A stretch of DNA of 5,468 nucleotides, taken from assembly GCA_003647525.1 (NCBI GenBank), contig QMMZ01000179.1, positions 1-5,468 of the forward strand, in the 5' to 3' direction. The position numbers were made by a program, and so were the translations under genes. Origin of the DNA: Deltaproteobacteria bacterium. Lineage in GTDB: Bacteria > Desulfobacterota > Desulfobacteria > Desulfobacterales > ETH-SRB1. Below are positions 1 through 5,364 of the stretch, one piece after another (position 1 is the stretch's first letter; the number at the start of each line of letters is the position of its first letter). Under the pieces are notes generated by a model. The model was not told where the DNA came from. It did not search any database and was given only the letters and a program-made list of their open reading frames with translations.

Positions 1-1493
1 CCTAAAACTATGTCTGTTCCACGTCCTGCCATGTTTGTAGAAATTGTAACAGCGCCTTTCTGTCCGGCCATTGCTATAATTTCTGCTTCCTTTTCATGGT
101 TTTTCGCATTCAAAACACTATGCTTAATGCCTCTTTTTTTTAATTTTTTACTTAAATCTTCAGACACATCTATTGAAACAGTACCGACTAAAACAGGCTG
201 CCCTTTTTTATTAAGTTCTTCTATTTCATCCAGAGCAGCTTCATATTTTTCCTTTTTTGTCTTGTAAATCATATCCGGATAATTAGTTCTGATCATCTGC
301 ATATTGGTGGGAATAATTATAACATCCAGATCATATATTTTTTTAAACTCAGATGCCTCTGTGTCTGCGGTACCTGTCATACCTGAAAGTTTATTATACA
401 TTCTGAAATAATTCTGGAAGGTAATAGTGGCAAGCGTCTGGTTTTCATTCTCTATCTTTACGTTCTCTTTGGCTTCAAGTGCCTGGTGCAGACCTTCACT
501 GTAACGACGACCTGGCATTAAACGGCCGGTAAACTCATCTACTATAATGACCTCGCCATTTTTGACTATGTAATCAACATCGAGCTTAAACAGCGTGTGG
601 GCCTTAAGGCCTTGATTTATATGATGTAAAACTTCTATATGTTTTGGATCATATAAATTGTCGATCTTCAAGATTTTTTCAGCCTTTGCAACACCATCTT
701 CCGTCATGACTACGGTCCGCGCTTTTTCATCTATCGTAAAATCCATATCGCGTTTAAGACGCGGAATTATTTCATTGATTTTGTAATACAGACCCGTAGA
801 TTTCTCAGCAGGTCCGGATATAATCAGAGGTGTTCTTGCCTCGTCAATCAGTATGCTGTCAACCTCATCAACAATAGCAAAGTTCAGTTCTCTCTGGGCC
901 AGAGAATTTATATCAAATTTCATATTATCGCGCAGGTAATCAAAACCAAACTCATTGTTTGTTCCGTAAGTTATATCTGCACCGTATGCCTCTTTTCGTT
1001 CCGCGTCGTTCATGCCGCTTAATATACTTCCTACTGTTAGTCCCAGGAAATTATATATCTGACCCATCCATTCTTTGTCACGCCTGGCAAGGTAATCATT
1101 CACCGTAATAATATGAGTCCCTTTGCCGGAAAGAGTATTTAGATATGCAGGTAGAGTGGAAGCAAGAGTTTTACCCTCACCTGTTTTCATCTCAGCAATC
1201 TTCCCCTGGTGAAGAACAATACCCCCTATCAACTGAACGTCAAAATGTCGCATCTTAAGTGTACGAACAGAGGCTTCTCTTATAGTTGCAAAAGCTTCCG
1301 GAAGGATATTATCAAGGGGTTCTCCTTTTTCAATACGCTCTTTGAAAATAGAAGTACGAGACCTTAGCTGCTCATCACTCATGGCCTTCAGCCCGGGCTC
1401 CAATCTATTAATCATTTCGACGACTGGTTTAATCTTATTCAGTTCCCGTTCATTTTTACTTCCAAAAACTTTTGTCAAAAAATCAAAAATCAT
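1..1493 (-). CDS. secA: Protein translocase ATPase SecA, N-terminal part, cut by window edge
   Basis: SecA is the peripheral membrane motor that uses ATP to push unfolded preproteins through the SecYEG channel. The visible 497 codons begin [15 protein letters not shown], matching the usual SecA N-terminus. NBD1 holds Walker A (MKTGEGKT, residues 102-109, at the same numbering as E. coli K108) and Walker B (DEVDS, 209-213). The preprotein cross-linking region follows at about 228-373. NBD2 then runs to the edge, ending within the conserved helicase motif [11 protein letters not shown] (487-497). The rest of NBD2, the helical scaffold and wing domains and the C-terminal tail lie outside the window. 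No frame break is seen. The ATG at 1493 is supported by family alignment and by GGAGGA upstream. The gene follows argC in the same direction, 357 bases away, and probably has its own promoter. Identity is near certain. Confidence 0.98.
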   Translation of the reverse strand, partial: MIFDFLTKVFGSKNERELNKIKPVVEMINRLEPGLKAMSDEQLRSRTSIFKERIEKGEPLDNILPEAFATIREASVRTLKMRHFDVQLIGGIVLHQGKIAEMKTGEGKTLASTLPAYLNTLSGKGTHIITVNDYLARRDKEWMGQIYNFLGLTVGSILSGMNDAERKEAYGADITYGTNNEFGFDYLRDNMKFDINSLAQRELNFAIVDEVDSILIDEARTPLIISGPAEKSTGLYYKINEIIPRLKRDMDFTIDEKARTVVMTEDGVAKAEKILKIDNLYDPKHIEVLHHINQGLKAHTLFKLDVDYIVKNGEVIIVDEFTGRLMPGRRYSEGLHQALEAKENVKIENENQTLATITFQNYFRMYNKLSGMTGTADTEASEFKKIYDLDVIIIPTNMQMIRTNYPDMIYKTKKEKYEAALDEIEELNKKGQPVLVGTVSIDVSEDLSKKLKKRGIKHSVLNAKNHEKEAEIIAMAGQKGAVTISTNMAGRGTDIVL

Positions 1494-1505
1494 TTATATA
1501 ATTAT

Positions 1506-1511
1506 TCCTCC
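1506..1511 (-). promoter_or_regulatory. secA ribosome binding site
   Basis: The minus strand reads GGAGGA here, followed by a 12-base AT-only spacer and the secA ATG at 1493. The core is perfect, but the spacer is longer than the usual 5-9 bases. There is no other in-frame start nearer to it, so the long spacing appears real. Confidence 0.75.
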
Positions 1512-1560
1512 ACTAACTGTTTGCTGGTGGTAACAAAATTAGTAACCGTTCACGGAACGT

Positions 1561-1643
1561 TGAAAATAGAAATTGGAAATTGGAAATTTGGCCTTCATGT
1601 TTTTGTACTGTTCTTCCCAATTTCTAATTTCAAGTTTCAAGCC
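1561..1643. repeat. Imperfect inverted repeat made of 7-base units, in the secA leader
   Basis: The left arm (1568-1591) iterates a 7-base unit (AGAAATT, GGAAATT, GGAAATT). The right arm (1616-1643), read on the minus strand, gives TTGAAAC, TTGAAAT, TAGAAAT, TGGGAAG, again with period 7. Aligned as arms of a hairpin they match at about 19 of 24 positions around a loop of roughly 25 bases. The repeat lies between the proposed secA promoter and the secA start, so it would be transcribed into the secA leader RNA. I recall similar 7-base-periodic intergenic repeats in environmental Desulfobacterota genomes, but its function is unknown. Confidence 0.7.
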
Positions 1644-1659
1644 ATGAACAACTTTATTA

Positions 1660-1665
1660 ATTATA
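1660..1665 (-). promoter_or_regulatory. Candidate secA promoter (extended -10)
   Basis: The minus strand carries a perfect TATAAT preceded by TG plus one base (TGTTATAAT), an extended -10 element. No good -35 box lies 16-18 bases upstream, which the extended -10 may compensate for. Transcription would begin near 1653, giving a secA leader of about 160 bases that contains the inverted repeat at 1561-1643. In AT-rich DNA a chance match is possible. Confidence 0.45.
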
Positions 1666-1716
1666 ACATACTTGAAAAAAATTGGTTAGACTTTTTGAGA
1701 TAATAATTAGGAAGGT

Positions 1717-1809
1717 TTAGTTATAGACTTTCAGATAATTAAAAAGAGATTCAAAACTTTTTTTCTGATTTATTGCCGCAAGATTAAACTGCTGTGTCTG
1801 TTCGTGCAT
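1717..1809 (-). pseudogene. Short ORF remnant (30 codons) between argC and secA
   Basis: On the minus strand an ATG at 1809 opens a 30-residue frame beginning MHEQTQQFNLAAINQKKSFE and ending LKVYN, with its stop at 1717-1719. The same frame is open upstream of the ATG back to about the argC stop. The composition (polar, Gln-rich and amphipathic) looks more like protein than random AT-rich DNA. The last residues and the stop fall at the edge of the repeat arm at 1721-1742, as if the insertion truncated a gene. Only a weak AGGA sits too close to the ATG. I do not recognise the family, and it may be chance. Confidence 0.25.
1721..1742 (+). repeat. Solo copy of the 3048-3153 element's terminal arm
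   Basis: TATAGACTTTCAGATAATTA (1722-1741, plus one more matching A) is identical over 21 bases to the left arm of the palindromic element at 3048-3153, about 1.3 kb away on the other side of argC. No opposing arm lies nearby. A degenerate same-direction relative (AGACTTT then GAGATAAT) sits at 1688-1709. This looks like a decayed or partial copy of that element. Confidence 0.8.
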
Positions 1810-1850
1810 TTCCTGAATCACGCACTTTAAAAATGTCGTAACATTTAAGG

Positions 1851-2888
1851 TTAAAGGGGAAAAGGGACATTTATCAAGCCGGCAGTTTCATCTAAACCAA
1901 GCATTATATTCATATTCTGAACAGCCTGGCCAGAAGCACCTTTTACCAGATTGTCAATAGCTGAAATCAATATTATGCGGTTATTACGCTCATCTAATTT
2001 AAAACCTATGTCGCAAAAATTTGTTCCCTTTACATGCAAAGTATCAGGCACCCGGCCTTGTTTGCATATTCGAACAAAAAAACATTCTGAATAGAAAAAG
2101 TCAATGCAATTTTGTATTTCTTCAGAGCTGACTTCTTTAACAAGATTTGCATATATTGTTGTCAGCATTCCGCGCGTCATTGGAACAAGATGAGGTACAA
2201 ATGTTATGTTTACAGGTCTTCCTGCCTCGATGCTGAGCACTTCTTCCATCTCGGGCTGGTGCCTGTGCGCAGCAACTTTGTAAGCCTTAAAAGATTCGTT
2301 TGCTTCGCAAAAATGTGCGGTCAAAGAAAGTGATCGGCCGGCACCGCTGACACCGGATTTGGAATCCGCAATAATTGAATTAATATCTAAAAAATTGCTC
2401 TTTATTAATGGAACAAGGGGCAGAATGACGCTTGTCGGATAACATCCCGGGTTGCCTATGAGAGTTGCGCTTTTTATCTTGTCAAAATATACTTCACAAA
2501 GGCCGTAAACTGCTTTATCAAGTAAATCAGCAGCAGTATGCTCCTGATAAAAAGCTTCATACAATAATACATCCTTGAATCTGAAATCAGCAGACAGGTC
2601 TATAACCTTCTTATCATGCCTGATAAACTCTGGAACTATCTCCATAGCCACCTTGTGCGGAAGTGCAATAAATACAACATCGGTTCTTTCACAAAAGCTG
2701 TCTATTGAGAGTTTTTCACAGCTTAAATTAACGATTCCGGCCATTGACGGGTAGATTTTGTCAAATTTCTCTCCAGCATACTGACGCGATGTCAGAACAG
2801 TCAATTCTACATCCGGATGCCCGGCAAGTATCCTGACAAGCTCCGCTCCCGCATAACCCGTTGCACCGACTATACCTGCTCTAACCAT
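1851..2888 (-). CDS. argC: N-acetyl-gamma-glutamyl-phosphate reductase
   Basis: ArgC carries out the NADPH-dependent reduction of N-acetyl-glutamyl-phosphate to the semialdehyde, the third step of arginine/ornithine synthesis, in the cytoplasm. The 345-residue product has the usual family length. The N-terminal Rossmann motif is GATGYAG (8-14). The catalytic cysteine is Cys149 in GNPGCYPT (145-152), and the conserved HRHQPE (208-213) holds the catalytic His. The SKSGVSGAGR stretch (176-185) and the C-terminal KGASGQAVQNMN (316-327) are also typical. The frame stays open to an ATG at 2966, but the extra 26 residues are translated repeat DNA. The ATG at 2888 is preferred because it gives the canonical N-terminus (MVRAGIVGATG) and has a strong AAAGGAGG four bases upstream. 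It diverges from panP and is followed by secA. No ArgR box was recognised. Confidence 0.97.
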   Translation of the reverse strand: MVRAGIVGATGYAGAELVRILAGHPDVELTVLTSRQYAGEKFDKIYPSMAGIVNLSCEKLSIDSFCERTDVVFIALPHKVAMEIVPEFIRHDKKVIDLSADFRFKDVLLYEAFYQEHTAADLLDKAVYGLCEVYFDKIKSATLIGNPGCYPTSVILPLVPLIKSNFLDINSIIADSKSGVSGAGRSLSLTAHFCEANESFKAYKVAAHRHQPEMEEVLSIEAGRPVNITFVPHLVPMTRGMLTTIYANLVKEVSSEEIQNCIDFFYSECFFVRICKQGRVPDTLHVKGTNFCDIGFKLDERNNRIILISAIDNLVKGASGQAVQNMNIMLGLDETAGLINVPFPL

Positions 2889-2892
2889 AATG

Positions 2893-2900
2893 CCTCCTTT
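2893..2900 (-). promoter_or_regulatory. argC ribosome binding site, decides the start
   Basis: The minus strand reads AAAGGAGG followed by CATT and the ATG at 2888. This strong Shine-Dalgarno sequence fixes the argC start there and argues against the in-frame ATG at 2966. The site lies directly against the inner end of the repeat element that begins at 2903. Confidence 0.85.
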
Positions 2901-2902
2901 TT

Positions 2903-3028
2903 GACGGCTTCGTAAAAAGTCCATTTTCTGCGTTGCGCTGCATCCTTTGTCATTGCGGTGTAGCAATTAGTACGCCTCTCTCCTCATGGTTTGCGCGCCT
3001 TGAAACTGAAGCATCTTACTTTGCCGTC
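2903..3028. repeat. Intergenic repeat element with GACGGC terminal inverted repeats (about 126 bp)
   Basis: The left end reads GACGGCTTCGTAAAAAGTC. The right end, on the opposite strand, reads GACGGCAAAGTAAGATGC, sharing GACGGC-NNN-GTAA. The interior is GC-richer than its surroundings and contains a small hairpin, GGTGTA and TACGCC around an 8-base loop (about 2971-2993). I recall this end sequence as a common non-coding repeat of Desulfobacterota-like genomes, with no transposase of its own. It occupies the argC leader immediately upstream of the ribosome binding site. MITE-like behaviour is an inference. Confidence 0.7.
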
Positions 3029-3047
3029 TGAACTATTATGTTCCTTC

Positions 3048-3153
3048 TATAGACTTTCAGATAATTAATTTCACAAGGCCAGAAGGAAGAAGGCGTATTA
3101 GTTATACGTCAACGACTGATAACACAGTGAAATTATTTATCTGAAAGTCTATA
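3048..3153. repeat. Palindromic (MITE-like) element, 27-bp inverted arms
   Basis: The left arm 3048-3074 and right arm 3127-3153 are inverted copies matching at 26 of 27 positions (starting TATAGACTTTCAGATAA, ending ATTTCAC). They enclose a 52-base centre that has its own small inverted repeat (CGTAT / ATACG). A 21-base copy of the left arm occurs alone at 1722-1742, so this is a dispersed repeat family and not just a local hairpin. No protein is encoded. It lies between argC and panP, and its right end overlaps the proposed argC -10 box. Confidence 0.85.
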
Positions 3154-3177
3154 ACAAAAGCCTTTGTTTGCTGTCAA
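3148..3177 (-). promoter_or_regulatory. Candidate argC promoter
   Basis: The minus strand has a perfect -35 TTGACA (3172-3177), an 18-base spacer and a -10 TATAGA (3148-3153) preceded by TG plus one base. The -10 hexamer is the outer end of the palindromic element at 3048-3153. Transcription would start near 3141, giving an argC leader of about 250 bases that runs through both repeat elements. The -35 is strong and the -10 moderate. Confidence 0.5.
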
Positions 3178-3190
3178 ACAAGAATGTATG

Positions 3191-3318
3191 TAACACTTTA
3201 GCGCTTTTAAATATTATTTTTTTGTTAGTTTAGTTTCAGAAAGATTTTCTTGGAATTATGTATCTGCCATGTTAGGAGTGAACTTCTTGTAAAATTGATC
3301 CAAAAAACTAAAGTGTTA
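3191..3318. repeat. 11-bp inverted repeat flanking the panP upstream region
   Basis: TAACACTTTAG (3191-3201) and its exact reverse complement CTAAAGTGTTA (3308-3318) bracket 106 bases of AT-rich DNA just before panP. An exact 11-base match this close is unlikely by chance, even with AT bias. It could be the ends of a decayed insertion or a pair of operator half sites. Nothing coding is seen between the arms, and no convincing panP promoter was identified there. Confidence 0.45.
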
Positions 3319-3336
3319 TGAAAAATAAAAAAGCTA

Positions 3337-4989
3337 ATGAAGATAAAAAGAAACATAGCGGAAAAAACCGAACTTGTCGCAAACTGGCAGACATTAATGA
3401 GAGTATTTATCAGGCCGGAGAATGAAGAGACCAGGTTAATCTTACTTAAATATATGGAACAAATTCTATTCGGACTTAATAATTTTCTAAAAAAACATGT
3501 CGGCATTACTGAAGAAGTCAGCCTTAAAGAACTTTCCATGAGGTTCAGAGACACTACAATTAGTAAAAACCCTGAAAAAAAACTTGCAGAAGTTATTACA
3601 GAACTGATTGAAGATATAGCACCTCATGCTGTTAATGTTGCTTCACCATATTTTGTCGGCCATATGACCTCAGCCATGCCTTTCTTTATGGTTCATCTTA
3701 AAACCATAGTTGCTGCACTTAATCAAAATCTTGTAAAAATTGAAACCTCAAAAATCGTATCAATTCTGGAAAAACAAGTAATTGCCAAAATTCACAGAAT
3801 TATTTACAAAGAAAATGAATCTTTTTATAAAGAACATGCCCAGAATGCTGAGACTACGCTTGGATGTTTTACAAAAGACGGCACTTTAGCAAATATCACA
3901 GCCCTGTGGGTTGCAAGAAACTCTTTACTTGCTCCGACAAAAGATGGTTTTTCAGGTATAGAAGAAGAAGGTATTGCTCCTGCATGTAAAGCGTATGGAA
4001 TAGAAAAATGCGTTATTCTTACCTCAAGACTCGGCCATTACTCGCTCAAAAAAGCAGGGGGAATTCTTGGAATCGGAAATCAGAATATTATTGGTATAGA
4101 TGTAGATACAAATAATCGAATAAATCTTGACCTCCTGAAGAAAGAAATCAAAGAAATAAAACAAACCAGCGGCAGGATAAGAATTTTAGCTGTCGTTGGT
4201 ATTGCCGGCACAACTGAAACCGGAACCATAGATCCTCTTAAGGAAATCGGCGTGCTGTGTTCTGAAAACAAAATCCATTTTCATGTAGATGCTGCATGGG
4301 GCGGCCCTACCCTTATGTCGGAAAAATACAGCCATCTTCTTGACGGAATAGAACTCGCCGATTCCGTTACCATAGATTGCCATAAACAGTTTTATATGCC
4401 CATGAGCAGCGGAATGGTCTATTTTAAAAACCCTGCAATCATGAACTCAATTGAATATCATGCAAATTATGTTAACCGGCCGGGTTCAGTGGATCTAGGC
4501 ATTAAATCAATAGCAGGATCAAGAGAGGCCAATTCTATTATTCTCGACTGTGCGCTCAAGATTATGGGAACACAGGGATATGCTCTCCTAATTGAGCACG
4601 GGATAGAAACAGCACGCAAATTTGCTGAAGAAATTAAGAAGCGACCCGACTTCCAGCTTATAACCTCTCCAGAACTTAATCTTCTTACTTATAGAATATG
4701 TCCAGCCGATATCAAAGAAAAATTATCCGAAGACAATTTTGAACAGAAACAAAGTATCAATGAAAAACTAAATAAAATAAACAGAACTGTTCAAAGATTA
4801 CAAAGGGAAGCAGGTAAAAGTTTTGTATCAAGAACAACTCTAAGCATAGGAAACAAGCGAAAAGAAGATATAGTTGTTCTTCGGTGTGTAATAATGAATC
4901 CCATGACAAATATAAATATTCTCAGGAAAATTCTTGATGAGCAGGAAGAAATATATTCTAAATTAATCCGTAAACTAAGAGTAAACTAA
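3337..4989 (+). CDS. panP: PLP-dependent decarboxylase, PanP-type aspartate 1-decarboxylase
   Basis: This is a 550-residue cytoplasmic enzyme of the group II (glutamate decarboxylase-like) PLP fold. Family knowledge of the PanP type suggests L-aspartate to beta-alanine plus CO2, feeding pantothenate and CoA synthesis. The Schiff-base lysine is Lys350 in DSVTIDCHK (342-350). The cofactor-binding Asp318 lies in HVDAAWGG (316-323), and the PLP-stacking His234 in RLGHYS (231-236). DGTLANITALWVAR (181-194), VGHMTSAMP (107-115) and NQNLVKIETSK (129-139) match my memory of Vibrio PanP closely, as do AGTTETG and GKSFVSRT. Length equals the family. The ATG at 3337 is the first start after an in-frame TGA at 3319 and fits the family N-terminus (IAEKTELVANW), but it lacks a Shine-Dalgarno sequence. 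A glutamate or other amino acid substrate cannot be excluded from sequence alone. Confidence 0.9.
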   Translation: MKIKRNIAEKTELVANWQTLMRVFIRPENEETRLILLKYMEQILFGLNNFLKKHVGITEEVSLKELSMRFRDTTISKNPEKKLAEVITELIEDIAPHAVNVASPYFVGHMTSAMPFFMVHLKTIVAALNQNLVKIETSKIVSILEKQVIAKIHRIIYKENESFYKEHAQNAETTLGCFTKDGTLANITALWVARNSLLAPTKDGFSGIEEEGIAPACKAYGIEKCVILTSRLGHYSLKKAGGILGIGNQNIIGIDVDTNNRINLDLLKKEIKEIKQTSGRIRILAVVGIAGTTETGTIDPLKEIGVLCSENKIHFHVDAAWGGPTLMSEKYSHLLDGIELADSVTIDCHKQFYMPMSSGMVYFKNPAIMNSIEYHANYVNRPGSVDLGIKSIAGSREANSIILDCALKIMGTQGYALLIEHGIETARKFAEEIKKRPDFQLITSPELNLLTYRICPADIKEKLSEDNFEQKQSINEKLNKINRTVQRLQREAGKSFVSRTTLSIGNKRKEDIVVLRCVIMNPMTNINILRKILDEQEEIYSKLIRKLRVN

Positions 4990-4999
4990 GTAAACTAAG
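4971..4999 (+). repeat. 9-base tandem repeat across the panP stop codon
   Basis: The unit TAAACTAAG occurs three times (4971-4979, 4982-4990, 4991-4999), with two extra bases (AG) between the first two. The repeat encodes the last residues of PanP (KLRVN) and supplies the stop codon. It abuts the left end of the RAYT-derived element, so the panP 3' end may have been remodelled by slippage or insertion. Confidence 0.7.
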
Positions 5000-5011
5000 G
5001 GACATCCTTGA

Positions 5012-5146
5012 CTAACTGGACTTATATTTATCTAACCTGTAAAGAGTTTTTGCAATTGCAGATTTTACTATCTCTTTGCGCTCAATTCCCCGGATAATGA
5101 CATGATGCAGAGTTCCCGGCGCATCCAGTCTGGCTTATCGTAGCAT
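5012..5146 (-). pseudogene. RAYT transposase N-terminal remnant (Y1_Tnp family)
   Basis: From the ATG at 5146 the minus strand reads M-L-R-stop, then ARLDAPGTLHHVIIRGIERK in the same frame, then about 20 more residues to a TAG at 5012-5014. RLDAPGTLHHVIIRGIER is the characteristic N-terminal segment of REP-associated tyrosine transposases, which normally start close to MARKPRLDAPG. Here codon 4 is TAA where the family has Lys. Everything after IERKEIV departs from the family: the HFHLL-type metal-binding His motif and catalytic Tyr are absent, indicating a large internal deletion. The tail (SAIAKTLYRLDKYKSS) could be the fused far end. It encodes no active enzyme, and the assignment of the fragment is confident. 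Confidence 0.8.
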
Positions 5147-5176
5147 GTCCCACCTCTTTGCAGTATGACATTTGTA

Positions 5177-5205
5177 TTTATATCATAATATGTCTAATTA
5201 GTCAA
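5177..5205 (-). promoter_or_regulatory. Intact sigma70-type promoter of the RAYT remnant
   Basis: The minus strand has -35 TTGACT (5200-5205), an exactly 17-base spacer and -10 TATAAA (5177-5182), placed about 30 bases before the remnant's ATG. The -35 box forms part of the element's right terminal repeat. Transcription would run leftward into the 3' end of panP as antisense. Confidence 0.6.
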
Positions 5206-5208
5206 GCC

Positions 5209-5250
5209 CGTCCCGTCCCTCACGTCCCGTCCCTCACAGTCCACAGTGTT
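5209..5250. repeat. 14-base tandem repeat followed by 7-base units
   Basis: CGTCCCGTCCCTCA occurs twice back to back (5209-5222, 5223-5236), followed by CAGTCCA and CAGTGTT (5237-5250). The whole array therefore keeps a 7-base register. The first copy overlaps the right end of the RAYT-derived element. It is GC-rich against an AT-rich background and non-coding. Confidence 0.7.
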
Positions 5251-5364
5251 TAAAGTCCTGACAACACTTTATTGATCATCAACAGAAATCACTTGGATAT
5301 TATGATAAAATGATTAATCAGAGCGAAAGGCTTTACCGACGTAGCTATCAAGCTAAAAGACTAT
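5251..5364. other. Gap with no supported gene, possible gene debris
   Basis: Between the two tandem arrays I see no complete gene, RNA or promoter. One plus-strand frame is open from 5262 to 5366 (34 codons, containing LGYYDKMINQSERLYRRSYQ), and an adjacent frame also reads like protein near 5323-5364. Neither has a ribosome binding site or a recognised family. It may be fragments of a decayed gene or chance. Confidence 0.3.

Larger units (their letters stand above)
4998..5220. mobile_element. Short RAYT-derived element with terminal inverted repeats
   Basis: The left end reads AGGGAC-ATCC-TTGACTAA (4998-5015). The right end, on the opposite strand, reads AGGGAC, a 9-base insert and TTGACTAA (5198-5220). 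These imperfect inverted ends enclose a REP-associated tyrosine transposase fragment and its promoter. The full-length transposase would need several hundred more bases, so this is an internally deleted, non-autonomous remnant. It lies just downstream of panP in the opposite coding direction. The ends are inferred from the inverted match; no target duplication was established. Confidence 0.6.

Noticed and set aside
10..267. Plus-strand ORF of 85 codons
   Set aside because: It is antisense to the well-conserved SecA coding frame and looks like a shadow ORF with no ribosome binding site or family resemblance.
1536..1598. Leader ORF before secA (minus strand, MKAKFPISNFYFQRSVNGY), as a SecM-like arrest peptide
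   Set aside because: It has no ribosome binding site, no signal sequence and no arrest motif, and half of it is translated 7-base repeat.
1829..1846. Possible argC terminator hairpin (AAATGT-TACG-ACATTTTT on the minus strand)
   Set aside because: The stem is only 6 bp, mostly A-T, with a short T run. Its position just after the argC stop is right, but it is too weak to call.
1851..1875. AAAAGGGGACA-like repeat end at the argC 3' end
   Set aside because: The AGGGACAT here resembles the RAYT element's left end, but it lies within coding sequence for the normal-length ArgC C-terminus and the match is short.
2889..2966. N-terminal 26-residue extension of ArgC from the ATG at 2966
   Set aside because: It translates the GACGGC repeat element, has no ribosome binding site, and precedes a canonical ArgC N-terminus with a strong Shine-Dalgarno sequence.
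4080..4383. Minus-strand ORFs inside panP
   Set aside because: They are antisense to conserved PLP-enzyme motifs and lack start signals; they are shadows of the panP frame.
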